Shown here one piece after another: positions 36,591 to 48,959 of a stretch of DNA of 64,000 bases. Made by a program: the position numbers and the translations under genes. Under the pieces are notes generated by a model. The model searched no databases, was not told where the DNA came from, and saw only the letters and a program-made list of their open reading frames with translations. Position 1 is the stretch's first letter, and every line of letters begins with the position of its first letter. Source of the DNA: Rhyacophila brunnea (Eukaryota; Arthropoda; Insecta; Trichoptera; Rhyacophilidae); contig JAGYXB010001608.1 in assembly GCA_022495005.1 (NCBI GenBank), forward strand, positions 372,001 through 436,000. The letters are read 5' to 3'.

Positions 36591-37361
36591 GTTGGCTATG
36601 CACTTGGTAAAACATTACTCACTAAAATCTACTCATGCGGAGGGCTTGCTAATAAGTAATAATTAATACTAGCTGAGCCAGCTGGCTCTCGCCAGTCTGT
36701 CTCGCTAGGTCTTGCAGACAGCTTTTCGTCATAGTGACTTGGTGTTGGATTTTAATATAATAATTGTAAAGTGTGTATAGACGGCGCCATAGTTTTCTCT
36801 TCGGGATGGATTTTCATTCACGCCAGACAGTTGAAAATTTAGCTGATTTGTCAGTTTTACGATCTGCATGTCGTCACTGCCAATACAAATTTGGAGTCAT
36901 GTGCGTGTTCTATTCTGGAGTCTGGCCTTCTCAATATGACACCATTTCAGGCTGCTAGGCTTAGCAGAACAGCTGGCAATCGCCAATTGCTACCACTGTT
37001 ATTTTAATTTTAATACAATATGTGTGTAGGTATGTGCTTTTAAATATGATAAATAATTATACATCTCAATTGTGATTATCATAAATAGCGATCCAATATA
37101 ACGCGAATATTAATCTCTTACTGGTCCCATGTACATAATAGAAAAAGGTTAGCAGCATAAAAAATAAATTTAAACATTATTTTGTTTGATTGTCTATAAA
37201 AAATAAATGCTTGGAATCATAGAATAATATTTTAAAAATCATATTTTGATTTAAAAATTAACCTTAAACAATATAATTTCCCGGTGCGGGACATTCATAT
37301 CGACACAAATGTTGATAAATAATGAAGCAATACATATTATATCTGATAAGAATAGGAATTT
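36591..37361. other. Intronic non-coding stretch
   Basis: Nothing was recognised. Confidence 0.5.
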
Positions 37362-39270
37362 ATAAGACCTAAAGATGTGGAATCAGCTTAAAGAAGCCTT
37401 CATCCAGCAGTGGATTGATACAGGTTGATGACGATAATGACGATATAAATGGGTAGGTATATAACATCACAAATTTAAAAAAATATTGCAGTTTATATGA
37501 CCAAGAAGAGTAGACTTCGGTTGGGATAACCTTCATCCAGCAGTGGATTAATCTCGGTTGGTGATGATAATGACGATATTATGAATGGGTAAATATAATA
37601 TCAGCAATTTTGATAAATATAGCAATTAATATGACCGACAGAAATTCAAACAACTTAAGAGAGGCCTTCATTGATTGATTGATTCAGGCTCATAATGATA
37701 ATGGAAATATAAATAGATATAATATAATATCACCGATTTTGATAAATACAGCAATTCAAATGACAGAAAGGAGTAGAATCAGGCATGGGAGGTCTTTATC
37801 CAGCAGTAGATGGGTTCAGGTCAGTGATGATAAGGAAGATAGAAATAGGTATAATATAGTAGTAGAATCAGGTTGCGGAACCCTCCATCCAGCGGTGGAT
37901 TGATTCTGGTTGATGATGATGACGATATGAATATGTAGATAAATGCAATATCACCGATTTTGATAAATACAGAAATTTATATCACAGAAAGGAGTAGAAT
38001 CAGGCTAAAGAGGTCTCTATTAAGCAGTGGATTGGTTCAGGTCGATGATGATGATGATGACGATATGAATATGTAAATAAATATAATAATACCGATTTTG
38101 ATAAATACAGAAATTCATATGACAGAAAGGAGTAGAATCAGGCTAGCGAGGTCTTTATTAAGCAGTGGATTGATTCAGGTCGATGATGATGATGATGACG
38201 ATATGAATATGTAGATAAATATAATATCACCGATTTTGAGAAATACAGCAATTCATATGACAGAAAGGAGTAGAATCAGGCTAGGGAGGTCTTTATTAAG
38301 CAGTGGATTGGTTCAGGTCGATGATGATGATAATGATAATGACAATATGAATATGTAGATAAATATAATATCACCGATTTTGATAAATACAGAAATTCAT
38401 TTGACAGAAAGGAGAAGAATCAGGCTAGGGAGGTCTTTATTAAGCAGTGGATTAATCCTGGTTGATGATGATCATGATGATGATGATATGAATATGCTGA
38501 TAAATATAATATCACCGATTTTTATAAATACAGGGATTCATATGACAGAACGGAGTAAAATCAGGCTAGGGAGGTCTTTATTAAGCAGTGTATTGGTTCA
38601 GGTCGGTGTGATGATGATGATGAAGATATGAATATGTAGATAAATATAATATAACTAATTTTGATAAATACAGAAATTCATATGACAGAAAAGAGTAGAA
38701 TCAAGCTACGGAGGTCTTTATTAAGCAGAGGATTGATCCTGGTTGATGATGATGATGATAACACTATGAATTTGTAGATAAATATAGTATCACTGATTTT
38801 GATAAATACAGCAATTCATATGACAGAAAGGAGTAGATTCGGGCTAGGGAGGCCATTATGATGATAAGATGAATAGAAATATGTATAATATCACAATTCG
38901 TTAAACCAATAGTAGTAGAATCAGGTTGCGGAACTCTTCATCCAGGAGTGGATTGATCCTGGTTGATGATGATGATGATTATGATGACGTATGAATATGT
39001 AGATAAATAGCATTAGAAATTCAATACTGTCAAGAATACAATCAACGTAGAGAGGCCTTTATCCAGCAGTGGATTTATTGAGGCTCGTGATAATAATGGC
39101 ATTATATATAGATAGGTAGATAATAATATAATATTACTGATTTTGATAAATATAACAATTTATGTGTAAGTAAGGAGTAGAATACGGCTAAGGAGGCCTT
39201 GATCCAGCAATAGATAGGTCAAGATTGATGATGATAGGGATGATAAAAATAGGTAGATATTATACAATAT
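37362..39270 (+). repeat. Minisatellite, ~15 units of 125-140 bp, derived from a retrotransposon tail
   Basis: The unit consensus contains AGAATCAGGCTAGGGAGGTC, TTTATTAAGCAGTGGATTG, a GGTCGATGATGATGATGA run and ATATGAATATGTAGATAAAT. ATAATATCACCGATTTTGAT and ATTCATATGACAGAAAGGAG complete it. Outer units are more diverged and read CCTTCATCCAGCAGTGGATT, identical in form to the tail of the non-LTR fragment at 17345-17410. Central units (about 37990-38720) are most alike, the pattern expected from unequal exchange. ORFs inside are repeat translations. Confidence 0.92.
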
Positions 39271-40227
39271 CACACATTTTGATGACTATAACAATTCGTA
39301 TTAATTTCTTTTATTGTTTGCAATGGCAACTTTGTTAGTTTAATATGACTATCTGATCTATGGAAATTAGTAGCCTAGGTAATTATTCAATAACAAAAAT
39401 AGTGGGTGAACAGCCACAAAGTATTTTAAAAAAATCAAATTTGGAATATCACATTATCTATGAAATGGCCGTCAGTGGCGTACCCCGCTGTCAAAAGATA
39501 TTATACGTATTAAATTGTACCAAAATTATGGTTTTTTCACCGGAAAAAAGTGCGCCAATGCCTACATTACGATATTTGAATAAAAAGAATCCCTTTGTCA
39601 AATAAAGGATTAGAAGGTCTTAAGCGACGAAGACGTCATTCTGCTGTACGTTAAATGAAATATGGCGAATCGTATACGGTATGTAAGAAAATATCGGATA
39701 TAAACGTCACGTACCTGTAAAATTATTGAAAATTTCTGAAATGTGGTCAATTCAAACGGTAGATGAATCGGTAGCGCACATTTCGAAGTGAAGATGTAAA
39801 AATAACAATAACATGTCGCTTAAATGAGCCGTTAGTGAATTTTCCAAAAGCTCTTAGGATAATAATATATAGGAGATAAACGCAGTGGCGGGCTTAGTAC
39901 AACAAAACTCATAAATTCCAACTACCAACGCACCTAGTAAAAATATCAACGTACTAATCTCATTCCTAGAATCACACCTGTACAGTAATAAATAACAATA
40001 AATGTGACTGATCAACTGATGAGTGACTGATGACGATGACAATTAATACTAATATTATTACTTGGTGGTTTATTAATTGTGTACAAGTATGTATGGCATG
40101 CGTTATACGCCCATTTGAATGGTAGTATTTGCAGTAGATTATGTTATACTTTTTGTGCCCTTGTACCTATACCTAATTTGTAAGAAATACGCACCCTTTG
40201 AAGATTTTGGTATATGTACTTCAGTAA
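39271..40227. other. Intronic non-coding stretch with lone hAT-like ends
   Basis: CAGTGGCGTACCCCGCTG (39474) and CAGTGGCGGGCTTAGTAC (39885) each resemble a hAT terminus, but no opposite end was found for either. The ORF at 39360-39605 runs through the first of these and has no domain. Confidence 0.4.
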
Positions 40228-40605
40228 TTGTATGACTGGTTTGAACTGTTTCGAGGCCCCCTTAAAATCTTCTCAAAGAATCGCCGCTGTATAAATGGAC
40301 TACCACGAAAATTTGACGCAATGATGCAACAGTTAAACCATGCCGGGTCAGTGAAGTCACGCGGCTCGCCGACACGAATGAAGAATCATCTTTGCGCATG
40401 CGCCGATGCAGCATTTGGCTATTCTACTTGCAACACGTGTCGAGTGAAATTTGTTACACGCGACAACCACATGTTTTTATTCTACCAAAAATGCCGTAAC
40501 GAGGCTATGTGTGGCAGTACAAATTTGACATGTAGCCGAGAAGAGTTTGTATGTGCGACAGGTCTAATACCGTCTGAGATTGAAACGGTAGCTATTTTAT
40601 CATGA
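40228..40605 (+). CDS. Unrecognised cysteine-rich ORF, 125 aa
   Basis: A 378-nt open frame in a locally GC-richer patch, antisense to the ChaC transcript. The protein is cysteine-rich in its second half (CACADAAFGYSTCNTC; KCRNEAMCGS; LTCSREEFVCATG). No signal peptide, membrane segment or known domain is evident. Splice sites and polyadenylation context were not identified. It could be a fragment of an old element or an unannotated small gene. An open frame this long is unusual here but not decisive. Confidence 0.22.
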   Translation: MYDWFELFRGPLKIFSKNRRCINGLPRKFDAMMQQLNHAGSVKSRGSPTRMKNHLCACADAAFGYSTCNTCRVKFVTRDNHMFLFYQKCRNEAMCGSTNLTCSREEFVCATGLIPSEIETVAILS

Positions 40606-41581
40606 TCGATAGATATTGTAACAACTACTATGTCGATTACCATAATGGATATTAGTTCATATACCCACCAATCGCGGTAGGCGAAATAAAAATGTTAATC
40701 AATAATTTGATCTGGTTGCAAAAACGTATCGAGGAATTCTGTTCAGCCATTCTGTCGCCAGATTTCTATATACGAAAGATAGCGTACCTATTGCATGCAT
40801 CTGAGTATTATTTAGCATGAATGTTATTCAACTAGCAACTCAAGTATAAATAAATACCTACACGTGTTCACGCCGCTATAAAATGATTCAGGAGCTTTGG
40901 ACACGTGTAAGGAAAATGTACATAATTATAATATCTGAAAATATTTAATCGACAGTATCTTCATTTGTCTTGTGACACAGAGAGTTCTATGTACGAGTAT
41001 TATGATTGCACCCCATTGTCACATTATTTTAATCCCCTCTTTCTAAATTACGTCACATTTTTGAACTCCATTCGTAAATAATTATTGTTTCCAGTAGTAG
41101 AGCTATGTCTTGACGGAATATACCTATTTTATTCTCAGTCAGAAATGTGACGTAGCATTTTCTACAAAACCCTCTCGTCAAAAATCAACACATTATAGTT
41201 TATATTATGAGACTCCGACCCCTTACGTATTATATATGGACGACTCATTAATAATTTAGTGATCTCTAATAATTATAATTAAGCAAGAAGACATTTTTGT
41301 TTTCAGTATTTTTTCCATAGGTATTCCACCAAGGAAGAGTTAGTACCTATCTAGCAAATGATTCGATGGATCAACATCTACGCCTATCTCGAACAACAAA
41401 TGGTTATTGGTGGTACGTATGAAGAGATTGCTCGCAGAATCAAATTTACGTGGAGCGTGTTGGGCACCATTGTGCATCAGGGAAAACAAAAATATTGAGA
41501 AGTGCGTTACCTTCTGGGTGTGGTTGAAACGTACGATTCAAGAGTGTGGAGAAATATGGGATAAACAAACACGTGTCATAT
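40606..41581. other. Intronic non-coding stretch
   Basis: Nothing was recognised except the short 41545-41580 segment that resembles 25155-25195. Confidence 0.45.
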
Positions 41582-41583
41582 TA

Positions 41584-42876
41584 CGAGGGTGGGTCAATAA
41601 TTCCTTAGAAAAAAGCATTAAAACAGGTTTTTTTTTTGTATTTTTTTTTTATTTCTCAACATAATTTCCTTGGAGCTCAATACACTTGGTTAGACGTTTC
41701 TCAATTTTTTTTAAACTGTCAGAAAAATAAGTTTTCGGAAGGTCCTCAAAATAAGCATTTGTCCGATCGATGACTTCTTCATTTGAAAAAAAACGTTGTC
41801 CACTTAGCCATTTTTTTAAGTTTGGGAAAAGGAAAAAGTCACTGGGGGCTAAATCTGGCGAATATGGTGGGTGGTCGACCAATTCGAACTTCAATTCTTC
41901 AATTTTAGCCACTGATCGTAAACATGTGTGAACACGGGCATTGTCCTGATGAAAGAGGATTTTTTTCCTGTTTAAATGAGGCCGTTTTTCTTCAATTTTG
42001 TTTTTTAGCTGGTCCAATAAAGATGCATAATAATCCCCTGTTATTGTTTTTCCTTTTTCCAAATAGTCAACAAAAATAATTTCACGTGCATCCCAAAATA
42101 CAGTAGCCATAACCTTACCAGCTGATTTTACGGTTTTCGCCTTCTTTGGACATGGTTCGCCTTTTGCAATCCACTGCTTTGACTGTTCTTTCGTCTCGGG
42201 AGTATAGTGGTGTATCCATGTTTCATTTACAGTCACAAAGCGACGAAAAAATTCATCCGGATTGCGTTGCATGAGCGACAACAGGGCTTTAGAGGCCACC
42301 ACCCCATTGCGTTTATTGTCGACTGTGAGCAAACGCGGCACCCATCTTGCAGAAATTTTTTTCATGCCCAATTTGTCATGTAAAATAGAAATGACGCTAC
42401 CTTTTGAGATCCCTGTAACCTCAATTATCTCACTGAACTTTAATCTTCGGTCACTTAATACCATATCGTGGATTTTATTGATCATTTCTGGTGTAGTCAC
42501 TTCTACAGGACGTCCTGAGCGTGGTTCATCCTTTGTTGATGTACGACCACGTTTAAATTCATTTAACCAGTTATAAATAGTTGCAAGTGAAGGAGCAGAT
42601 ATGCCGTGAACTAAATCCAACTCATTTTTATTTCCTTTGCTGTTAACCCTTTTATATTAAAATGTTTAATAACAGCTCTAAACTCAATTTTCCATTTTTC
42701 CATTTTCCACAAGCAAATTTTTTTTTAAATGTACGAGAAACACACAACAACCCGACCAATCTGATTGAAACTTCGCAGCATACTGAATCGGTAGTGCCGC
42801 TGCATGAAAACAAACCGCTTGCAGTACTAGTCGCGCCACCTGTCGGCTTTTCTAAGGACTTATTGACCCACCCTCG
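41584..42876 (-). mobile_element. mariner element, copy 3 (1293 bp)
   Basis: Ends CGAGGGTGGGTCAATAATTC (41584) and the inverse of CGAGGGTGGGTCAATAAGTC (to 42876) are flanked by TA at 41582-41583 and 42877-42878. It has the same orientation as copy 2 and carries the longest uninterrupted transposase frame in the window. Confidence 0.95.
41649..42703 (-). pseudogene. mariner transposase with catalytic Asp-to-Asn change (copy 3)
   Basis: From MDLVHG (42620) to the stop at 41649 the frame is open for 323 residues and covers both the HTH remainder and the whole catalytic core. Upstream, the natural start MEKWKIEF (42703; nine bases shorter than in copy 1) is separated from it by the same single-A loss after KEIK as in copy 2. 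So the first helix-turn-helix is out of frame. Most strikingly, the first catalytic block reads TVNETWIHHY. Codon 42225-42227 is AAT rather than GAT, replacing the first metal-binding Asp. The second and third Asp (HQDNARVHT, SPDLAPSDFF) remain. Such a protein could not cut DNA even if translated. Confidence 0.93.
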
Positions 42877-43079
42877 TATGTTATTTCAAATATTTTTTTA
42901 TGTCTATGTATCACATAAACGCAAGGTGCGTTTAACATTGATAATATTTGAGGACATTCAGGGGGTTTTGTATTTATTGAGTTTATTTTCTTGCCCCTCA
43001 TTAAATCGTTGACCAAAGCTACAAAAGTCTTGGTCTATGGAGACTCGCTTTCGCATTAATATGTTTTGTGGTTCAACCA

Positions 43080-43320
43080 ATGTGTGCCAACAGCACTAAC
43101 CTCGGAAATGCTATATACAAAAGACACCAATGGAAAGGAAGTAGACAAGAGTACGCAGGTGTGATAGAGGTCGTGAGTTGATGAATTGGCAATGGGAAAG
43201 GCACGGATGAACATGGAAAACACGCAAGGAGCACTAAACGACTACAGGGTCACCCTAAAATCAGCTGGATGGACAACTCATGTAATTCGGCGCATGGCCA
43301 CGAAGAGCTAGGTACCTACC
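43080..43320 (+). pseudogene. Possible non-LTR retrotransposon C-terminal fragment
   Basis: The plus strand reads RSTKRLQGHPKISWMDNS near 43220-43275. This resembles the G(R/H)PK-x-x-W-x-D motif near the end of non-LTR ORF2 proteins. Surrounding frames are broken. The fragment is short and the assignment tentative. Confidence 0.35.
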
Positions 43321-43937
43321 AAGAATCTATTAATATCACCGCGAATTCTTTGTAGCGAGGAAAATAAATTCTCTCAGTAGGTATGCTCCTGTATTCTTTG
43401 TTTAATTTTCCCCAATTTACTGAGCAAGAACATTTTCCAGTAATTTTGACGAGACTTTGTGAGCTGCTAAACGGAAACAATTTACACATTGCCAACAAAA
43501 AATAGAAACACTGCTTTCTTAGAAACTTGGGAAAAATTAATTATTTGTACATCTTCTTCATTAATGAAGCTTAATAATTGATTATGCTTCAAACAAAGTA
43601 ATGTCTTCCAAGAAAATATTCAGAACAAAAGACATACGTGGATAATTAATATTTAAGTATTTAAAAATGAACATCATGCCCTAAGTAACGAAAGTATTTA
43701 TTAATTATTAGACAAACTTTCATATTGCAGTAATTATTAAATTTGACTAACGCTTTTCTGTCAGAGGTTATCTTCATTACGCAACCATGAGCATACAAGA
43801 CTGTGTTGTAATAATTTATTATTATGGAGTTCGATAACTATTTGTTTACTATATTATAATAATATGTTTTCTTCTGTTATCGTTTGTATCACTGTCGATA
43901 TTCGGTGATATAATTGTGGAGTAATTCGACTGCCAAT
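43321..43937. other. Intronic non-coding stretch
   Basis: Nothing was recognised. Confidence 0.5.
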
Positions 43938-44711
43938 CAGAGCTGTTCGACCCCCAATTTATTTAAAGGTTCGGTTCCATCAAGTAAAAAATAGGAACTG
44001 TGGTTCCAGAGTTTGGTTACGGTTATTTAAAAATCCTATATACCAACCTACCTAGCTCTATTGCAATGGCGTGTGGTGCCTTTTAAAATCGGGCATGCCC
44101 TTCAAAAGCAAATAGATTTAAACCATATGGGGTATTTTGAGATACTTATCATGCCGGATAGTAAAATTTTAATGTACATTGTGAAAACTCAACGATATAT
44201 TTTCAAAACAAATAAAATAAATATGGTGTTCTTCTCATCAGTTAGGTACTCCCTCGAAACACCACATTCCATCCCATATGTAGCAATACCGGACAACTAG
44301 TACGTCATTCAATTTGTTTATTGGTTTTATGGATACTTAAGGCATGCGCCGCATCCACGGCATCTATGGACCGTACCCTAAGTTTTCAGGATATTTTATT
44401 TCAATTTTAAAAAAATGGTGTCTATGCTATTTTTTCAAAATATCTTTACCTGGCATAGGAACACCATAATTTGCAGGCTTTCAACCACATTTTTTTTTTG
44501 TTAAACTTACGTCGGAATATATAATAAGAATATAAGTGAACGACGACAAAAATAATATAACAAGGTTCCACCTATAATAGAAGACTGATTTATATAGAGT
44601 TGGTTCCAATTCTGCGTTCTCAATTTTTGAATCAGAGGTTCCAATGCCGGTTAAAAAAATAAGTATTTATCGGGATTCCAGTATTCGGTTCCGGAACCAT
44701 TTACAGCTCCG
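43938..44711. repeat. Degenerate hAT-like element with GGTTCC repeats
   Basis: The left end CAGAGCTGTTCGACC and right end GGTTCCGGAACCATTTACAG, then CTCCG, form an imperfect inverted repeat. CAGAGCTG...AAATGG-type ends with many subterminal GGTTCC/GGAACC motifs are seen in insect hAT elements. The flanks actgccaa and actgcgac are similar but not identical, so a decayed 8-bp duplication is possible. Confidence 0.42.
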
Positions 44712-44758
44712 ACTGCGACAATGCACCTTAAAAATTCTCAATCTTGGACTCTGTTAGT

Positions 44759-45216
44759 GGTCTTCCAAGGTCAATTGTATTTTCTTTGTCTGACTTTACT
44801 CTTCTTGATTAATAAACTCTTGTTTCATCTGGGTACCAAACTGAATGTTTTACGGGACATGGTTGATAGTCAAACCGAGGCTGGATTTGTTAACGTTTGA
44901 GTGTTTGTATATGGATCGCTAGAAGCTTCTTCCAAGAGTATAATTTCATTATCACGAGATTACTCGAATCATCGTATCCATCTAGATGGTCTTCCAAGGT
45001 CAATTGTATTTTCTTTGTCTGACTTTACTCTTCTTGATTAATAAACTCTTGTTTCATCTGGGTACCAAACTGAATGTTTTACGGGACATGGTTGATAGTC
45101 AAACCGAGGCTGGATTTGTTAACGTTTGAGTGTTTGTATATGGATCGCTAGAAGCTTCTTCCAAGAGTATAATTTCATTATCACGAGATTACTCGAATCA
45201 TCGTATCCATCTAGAT
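44759..45216. repeat. 229-bp tandem duplication, apparently exact
   Basis: The segment from GGTCTTCCAAGGTCAATTG to ATCGTATCCATCTAGAT occurs twice in direct succession (44759-44987 and 44988-45216). I noticed no differences. Near identity implies a very recent duplication, or an assembly artefact at a repeat boundary. No coding content. Confidence 0.95.
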
Positions 45217-46965
45217 TATAGACATCCTTTTGGTATAATATAAACATTTTATTCGATAATAGTAATTAACCTTCAATCTCTCTTACGGTCTCGACATTTC
45301 ACCCGGCGGTATATTCAATTTCAAGTTGTTTACAGTAATTTGAATTAGCATTAAATAATTCCAAGTAGTTCCAATTTTCACCACGTGATTTTTGTTCCTG
45401 AAGCATTGGGTGTAATTATTTTTTTATTAATCTGTTGTCTTCATTCTACGCAATGACGTAGGTGCACAAAGTTATCACGCGACGACGGATATTTTGTATG
45501 GAATACCCAAAATAGTTTAGACACCGTAGACATGTTATCTTCTTAATATTTTTGTTTTTGTTTTGCTTCTTCGGGTGTACGGAGAAATCAATAACAATAA
45601 TGTATGAAGATTAAAATACAACCGCCTACCTGAATTAAAGCAGTGACGCAGGAGATTTTTTTGTGTTATCATTAAAATTAACAATTAACAAGAATTTTGT
45701 TTGAATTTTGTTTTGTTTTCAGAAATTATTTATTAAGTAGGTCTACACAAGTGTTGTTCTGTCATTGCCCAGTACCTACTATATATCTCTCACAAAGTCA
45801 GTAACGTGATGACGGCTTATCCATCTAATTTCTAAATCGTGGAACAAACATACAAATAAGTACGATAATAATAGTAAGTATTGCAAGCAGATGTAGTTTC
45901 AAAGATCACGTTTGAACGAGGCAAGAAACAGAATAGTTTAAACTGATAGCAAGTCCATTTTGCAGGATTATAAGATTTCGTTTCAAGAATTAAAAAATAT
46001 GTAGTTACCTATATTTGCGTGAGGGGATTGTTTAGTATGGCAATATTGATTTTTGTTAAAAAGTAGACGTCAATTCATGTGGAAATTTTACAGTTAGCCA
46101 AGGTCGGTTGAAATTCAATGGTCGTAAGTACCTATAGTGATACGTACAATTTCAGTGTTTCGTTAAATATACCGACGAAACTAATACAGCACCTCATTTT
46201 TATACAGTTACAAATCGTCTCTTTTGACTTAAGTAGTAATCTTGGTATAATTAAAATTGTTAAATGTAGTGTTATATTTAAATAGGTATACATACTTAAT
46301 AAGATATTAAACATTGGATTCGATCGATTTTGTGATGTAATTTTTTTTAGTATAGTAAAGATTTCAAACAGGATTACAGAATACAAATTATGACCCATCG
46401 GGGAATCATAAAAGAAAGATACACAATTTTACTAAAACCGTATTTTCGGATTTGTTGGTAAGAATTTATTGGGTGTTTAATAAGATATATTTTGGGTCCA
46501 ATAATAAACAATTACAAAGGTCCTTGTAGTCATGGACTTGTTTCATGTCTTGGATTAAAAACATTGAAAGATTTCAATTTATAAGATAAGTTGCATCACG
46601 ATTCATGTTCAATGAGGATAGTAAGGAATTGTTTATAGATTTGTTTATCTAATGATTTATTTATTACCATACTAAATAACTTGGCCATGAATCAGGCCAG
46701 ACGCAGGATATTGGCCTATGATATTTGCGTTTCTTGTGTATTAAAGTAAGTAATTGAAAACATACAATGTTTGAAGTTTAACAAAAGAGAACATATGTTA
46801 TCCCTATGCAATTATGCAGCTGAAACAGTAACGTACGAAAATAAACATCTGAATTACGCATTTGCCTACAGGACATAGTGACAAATAAAAATATAGTATA
46901 TAATATGCAATACAATGGTGTCTTAAAAACCTAATACTTTGGACGTGTCAATTAGCAGCAAAACA
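45217..46965. other. Intronic non-coding stretch
   Basis: Nothing was recognised. The minus-strand ORF at 46132-46398 has no domain. Confidence 0.5.
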
Positions 46966-47115
46966 ATAAACGCTCCAGATTGCCAAGGTTTAGTGAAAAC
47001 AGGCAGAGGGCGAATCTCATGGCTGAGAAATCTATAAAAATGTTACGACCTCAGCATGACTTCCTTGTTCCAAGCGGCAGCATTCAAGGTACATATCGTA
47101 ACTCGTGATGCTATC
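46966..47115 (+). pseudogene. Non-LTR retrotransposon ORF2 C-terminal fragment
   Basis: The plus-strand frame reads KTGRGRISWLRNL, a stop, then KCYDLSMTSLFQAAAFKV. The RGR-x-(R/I)SWL-(R/D)N(L/I) motif followed by a W/Y-x-x-LFRAA-like block marks the very end of ORF2 in several insect non-LTR families. The rest of the element is missing (5' truncation). Confidence 0.6.
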
Positions 47116-48959
47116 CAACTTCCGTTAACCGGGAAGGAGAAGATGAAGATGCATGTCTTCGGAATTATGTGGTGTTAGTAAGAATTGTCAAGCTGAGAAA
47201 ATTCTGGATTGGACATAGAACCAATTAATGACTGAATACCGGTAAAATATTAATTTATTCGCCTGCGGCCCAGTATAGATTATATTTTGTGTTGTAACTA
47301 AAGTATGGAGTGTAGCAATAGATGAGGTAGATTTTTGTTGACTATCGCCAATGCTAACACCAAGTATCCTCGGCTACTCATACGATTATAAGTTTTATAA
47401 ATTTCGTCAGTTATTTTTATTTACTGAGATATTAAAAATAATTTATATTACATGTTATAATAATAAAATTGATAAATGAGTACCTTGGTTCCGATTATAA
47501 TAGAAATGTGCGAAAGTTAAGTTTGTAAGAAAGAAGAAAGAATGTCATGTAATAGCCATCAGACACGTGTAATTATAACATAAAATTCGTGACAAAAGGT
47601 ATTAAATTGTAAATAAGTAAATTTTAATGCTCACATTATTCAGAATGTAAAATCGCTGTATTTACTTATTTTTTAATAATAGGTCGATTTCGAATGTTTT
47701 GAAATTATAGGAGCATCGCTCCGAGCATAGGAAAATGCACAAAGATGCCAAACTAGTATAGCTCCTACACACCCAGCAGATCGATAAATTTAAATTTGAT
47801 AAATAAGTCCGCAATATAATGAAGACCGGAAAGAGTATAGTTCGAGTACAACTCCAAGGGTGTATTGAGGACAGTTGTGACGTATTATTAATACCTATTA
47901 TCATATTTTATCATACATCAGCAAGATGCCCGAAGATTTCTGAACAAATAAATTCAAATTTTTGAGTATTTATACATCGTATGAAAAACTACGTATAAAA
48001 TATCCTTATGTAATATTATATTCTTCAGTAACTTTGGTTATGGGAATAGTTGTGGGATATCTATATGAATGGCTCGGTCCTCGAAAATTGAATGCGTGTT
48101 TCTTTTGCGTGACAAACTTAAATATATATTATTAAGAAACAGTTCCCGTCATGTGTGTTCCCTGTGCTATCCGGTTATAGAGTGCTCAGTATAGTGGTTT
48201 CTACCTCTGATTGAGGGAAGTAGAACTGAGAGACAGGACGAGTAGGTATACAATTAGTTTCTATTTGTATCAATGAGAATTGAATAGGAGCGAAACCTCC
48301 CTTGTTTCGCCAGAGAGACGATACAGTGATTTCAGCCAGTCGAGTCAGTCGGTATCACTAGAACTAGACTATGCTAGAACATGATTAAAAGGATAGGTAT
48401 ATTGTACTCGTATATCAGTCGTGCAATTACCATGGAACTCTGATCCTGAGGCATGGTGCAGTAAGTAAAGTCTTATACAGAGAAATATTAAAATTGACGC
48501 TGAAATTTAATTTAAAATAAAAACAAAGTCTTATAATGTTATTATTAATAAATGTCTGGTGTCTATGGTCGGAAAAACTACCGGTTAGCAACAGCTCAAC
48601 GAAGCTAGCGATAAGAATTGCACCGTTCGTACCTAGACTAGGTACCTACCTAGAAATACATTTTTTTTTATAACTTTCATCTCTCGGTTGTTTCGAAATA
48701 ATTATTGATTCAATGACGTAGAGCGGCATTGATGGCCACTATAATTTTATTACATGTGGGCTAAACTTGATTTTAAAGTATAATTATGTCATAAAATTAA
48801 GCACATTGTAAATTACTAAGGTAGTATTTTATTCCGGAGTTAAATTATATACATGAACATGTTACAGAATGCATTACCTATGCTTTTATTTTTATACATA
48901 GATAGTTAGGCAGTATAGATACCTATATATTACTTATTAAAAATCTTAGTTTTTTTTTA
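47116..48959. other. Intronic non-coding stretch
   Basis: Nothing was recognised. The 47662-47904 minus-strand ORF has no domain. Confidence 0.5.

Noticed and set aside
37362..39270. CRISPR-like array
   Set aside because: Units are long, contiguous and graded in divergence with no unique spacers, in eukaryotic DNA. It is a minisatellite.
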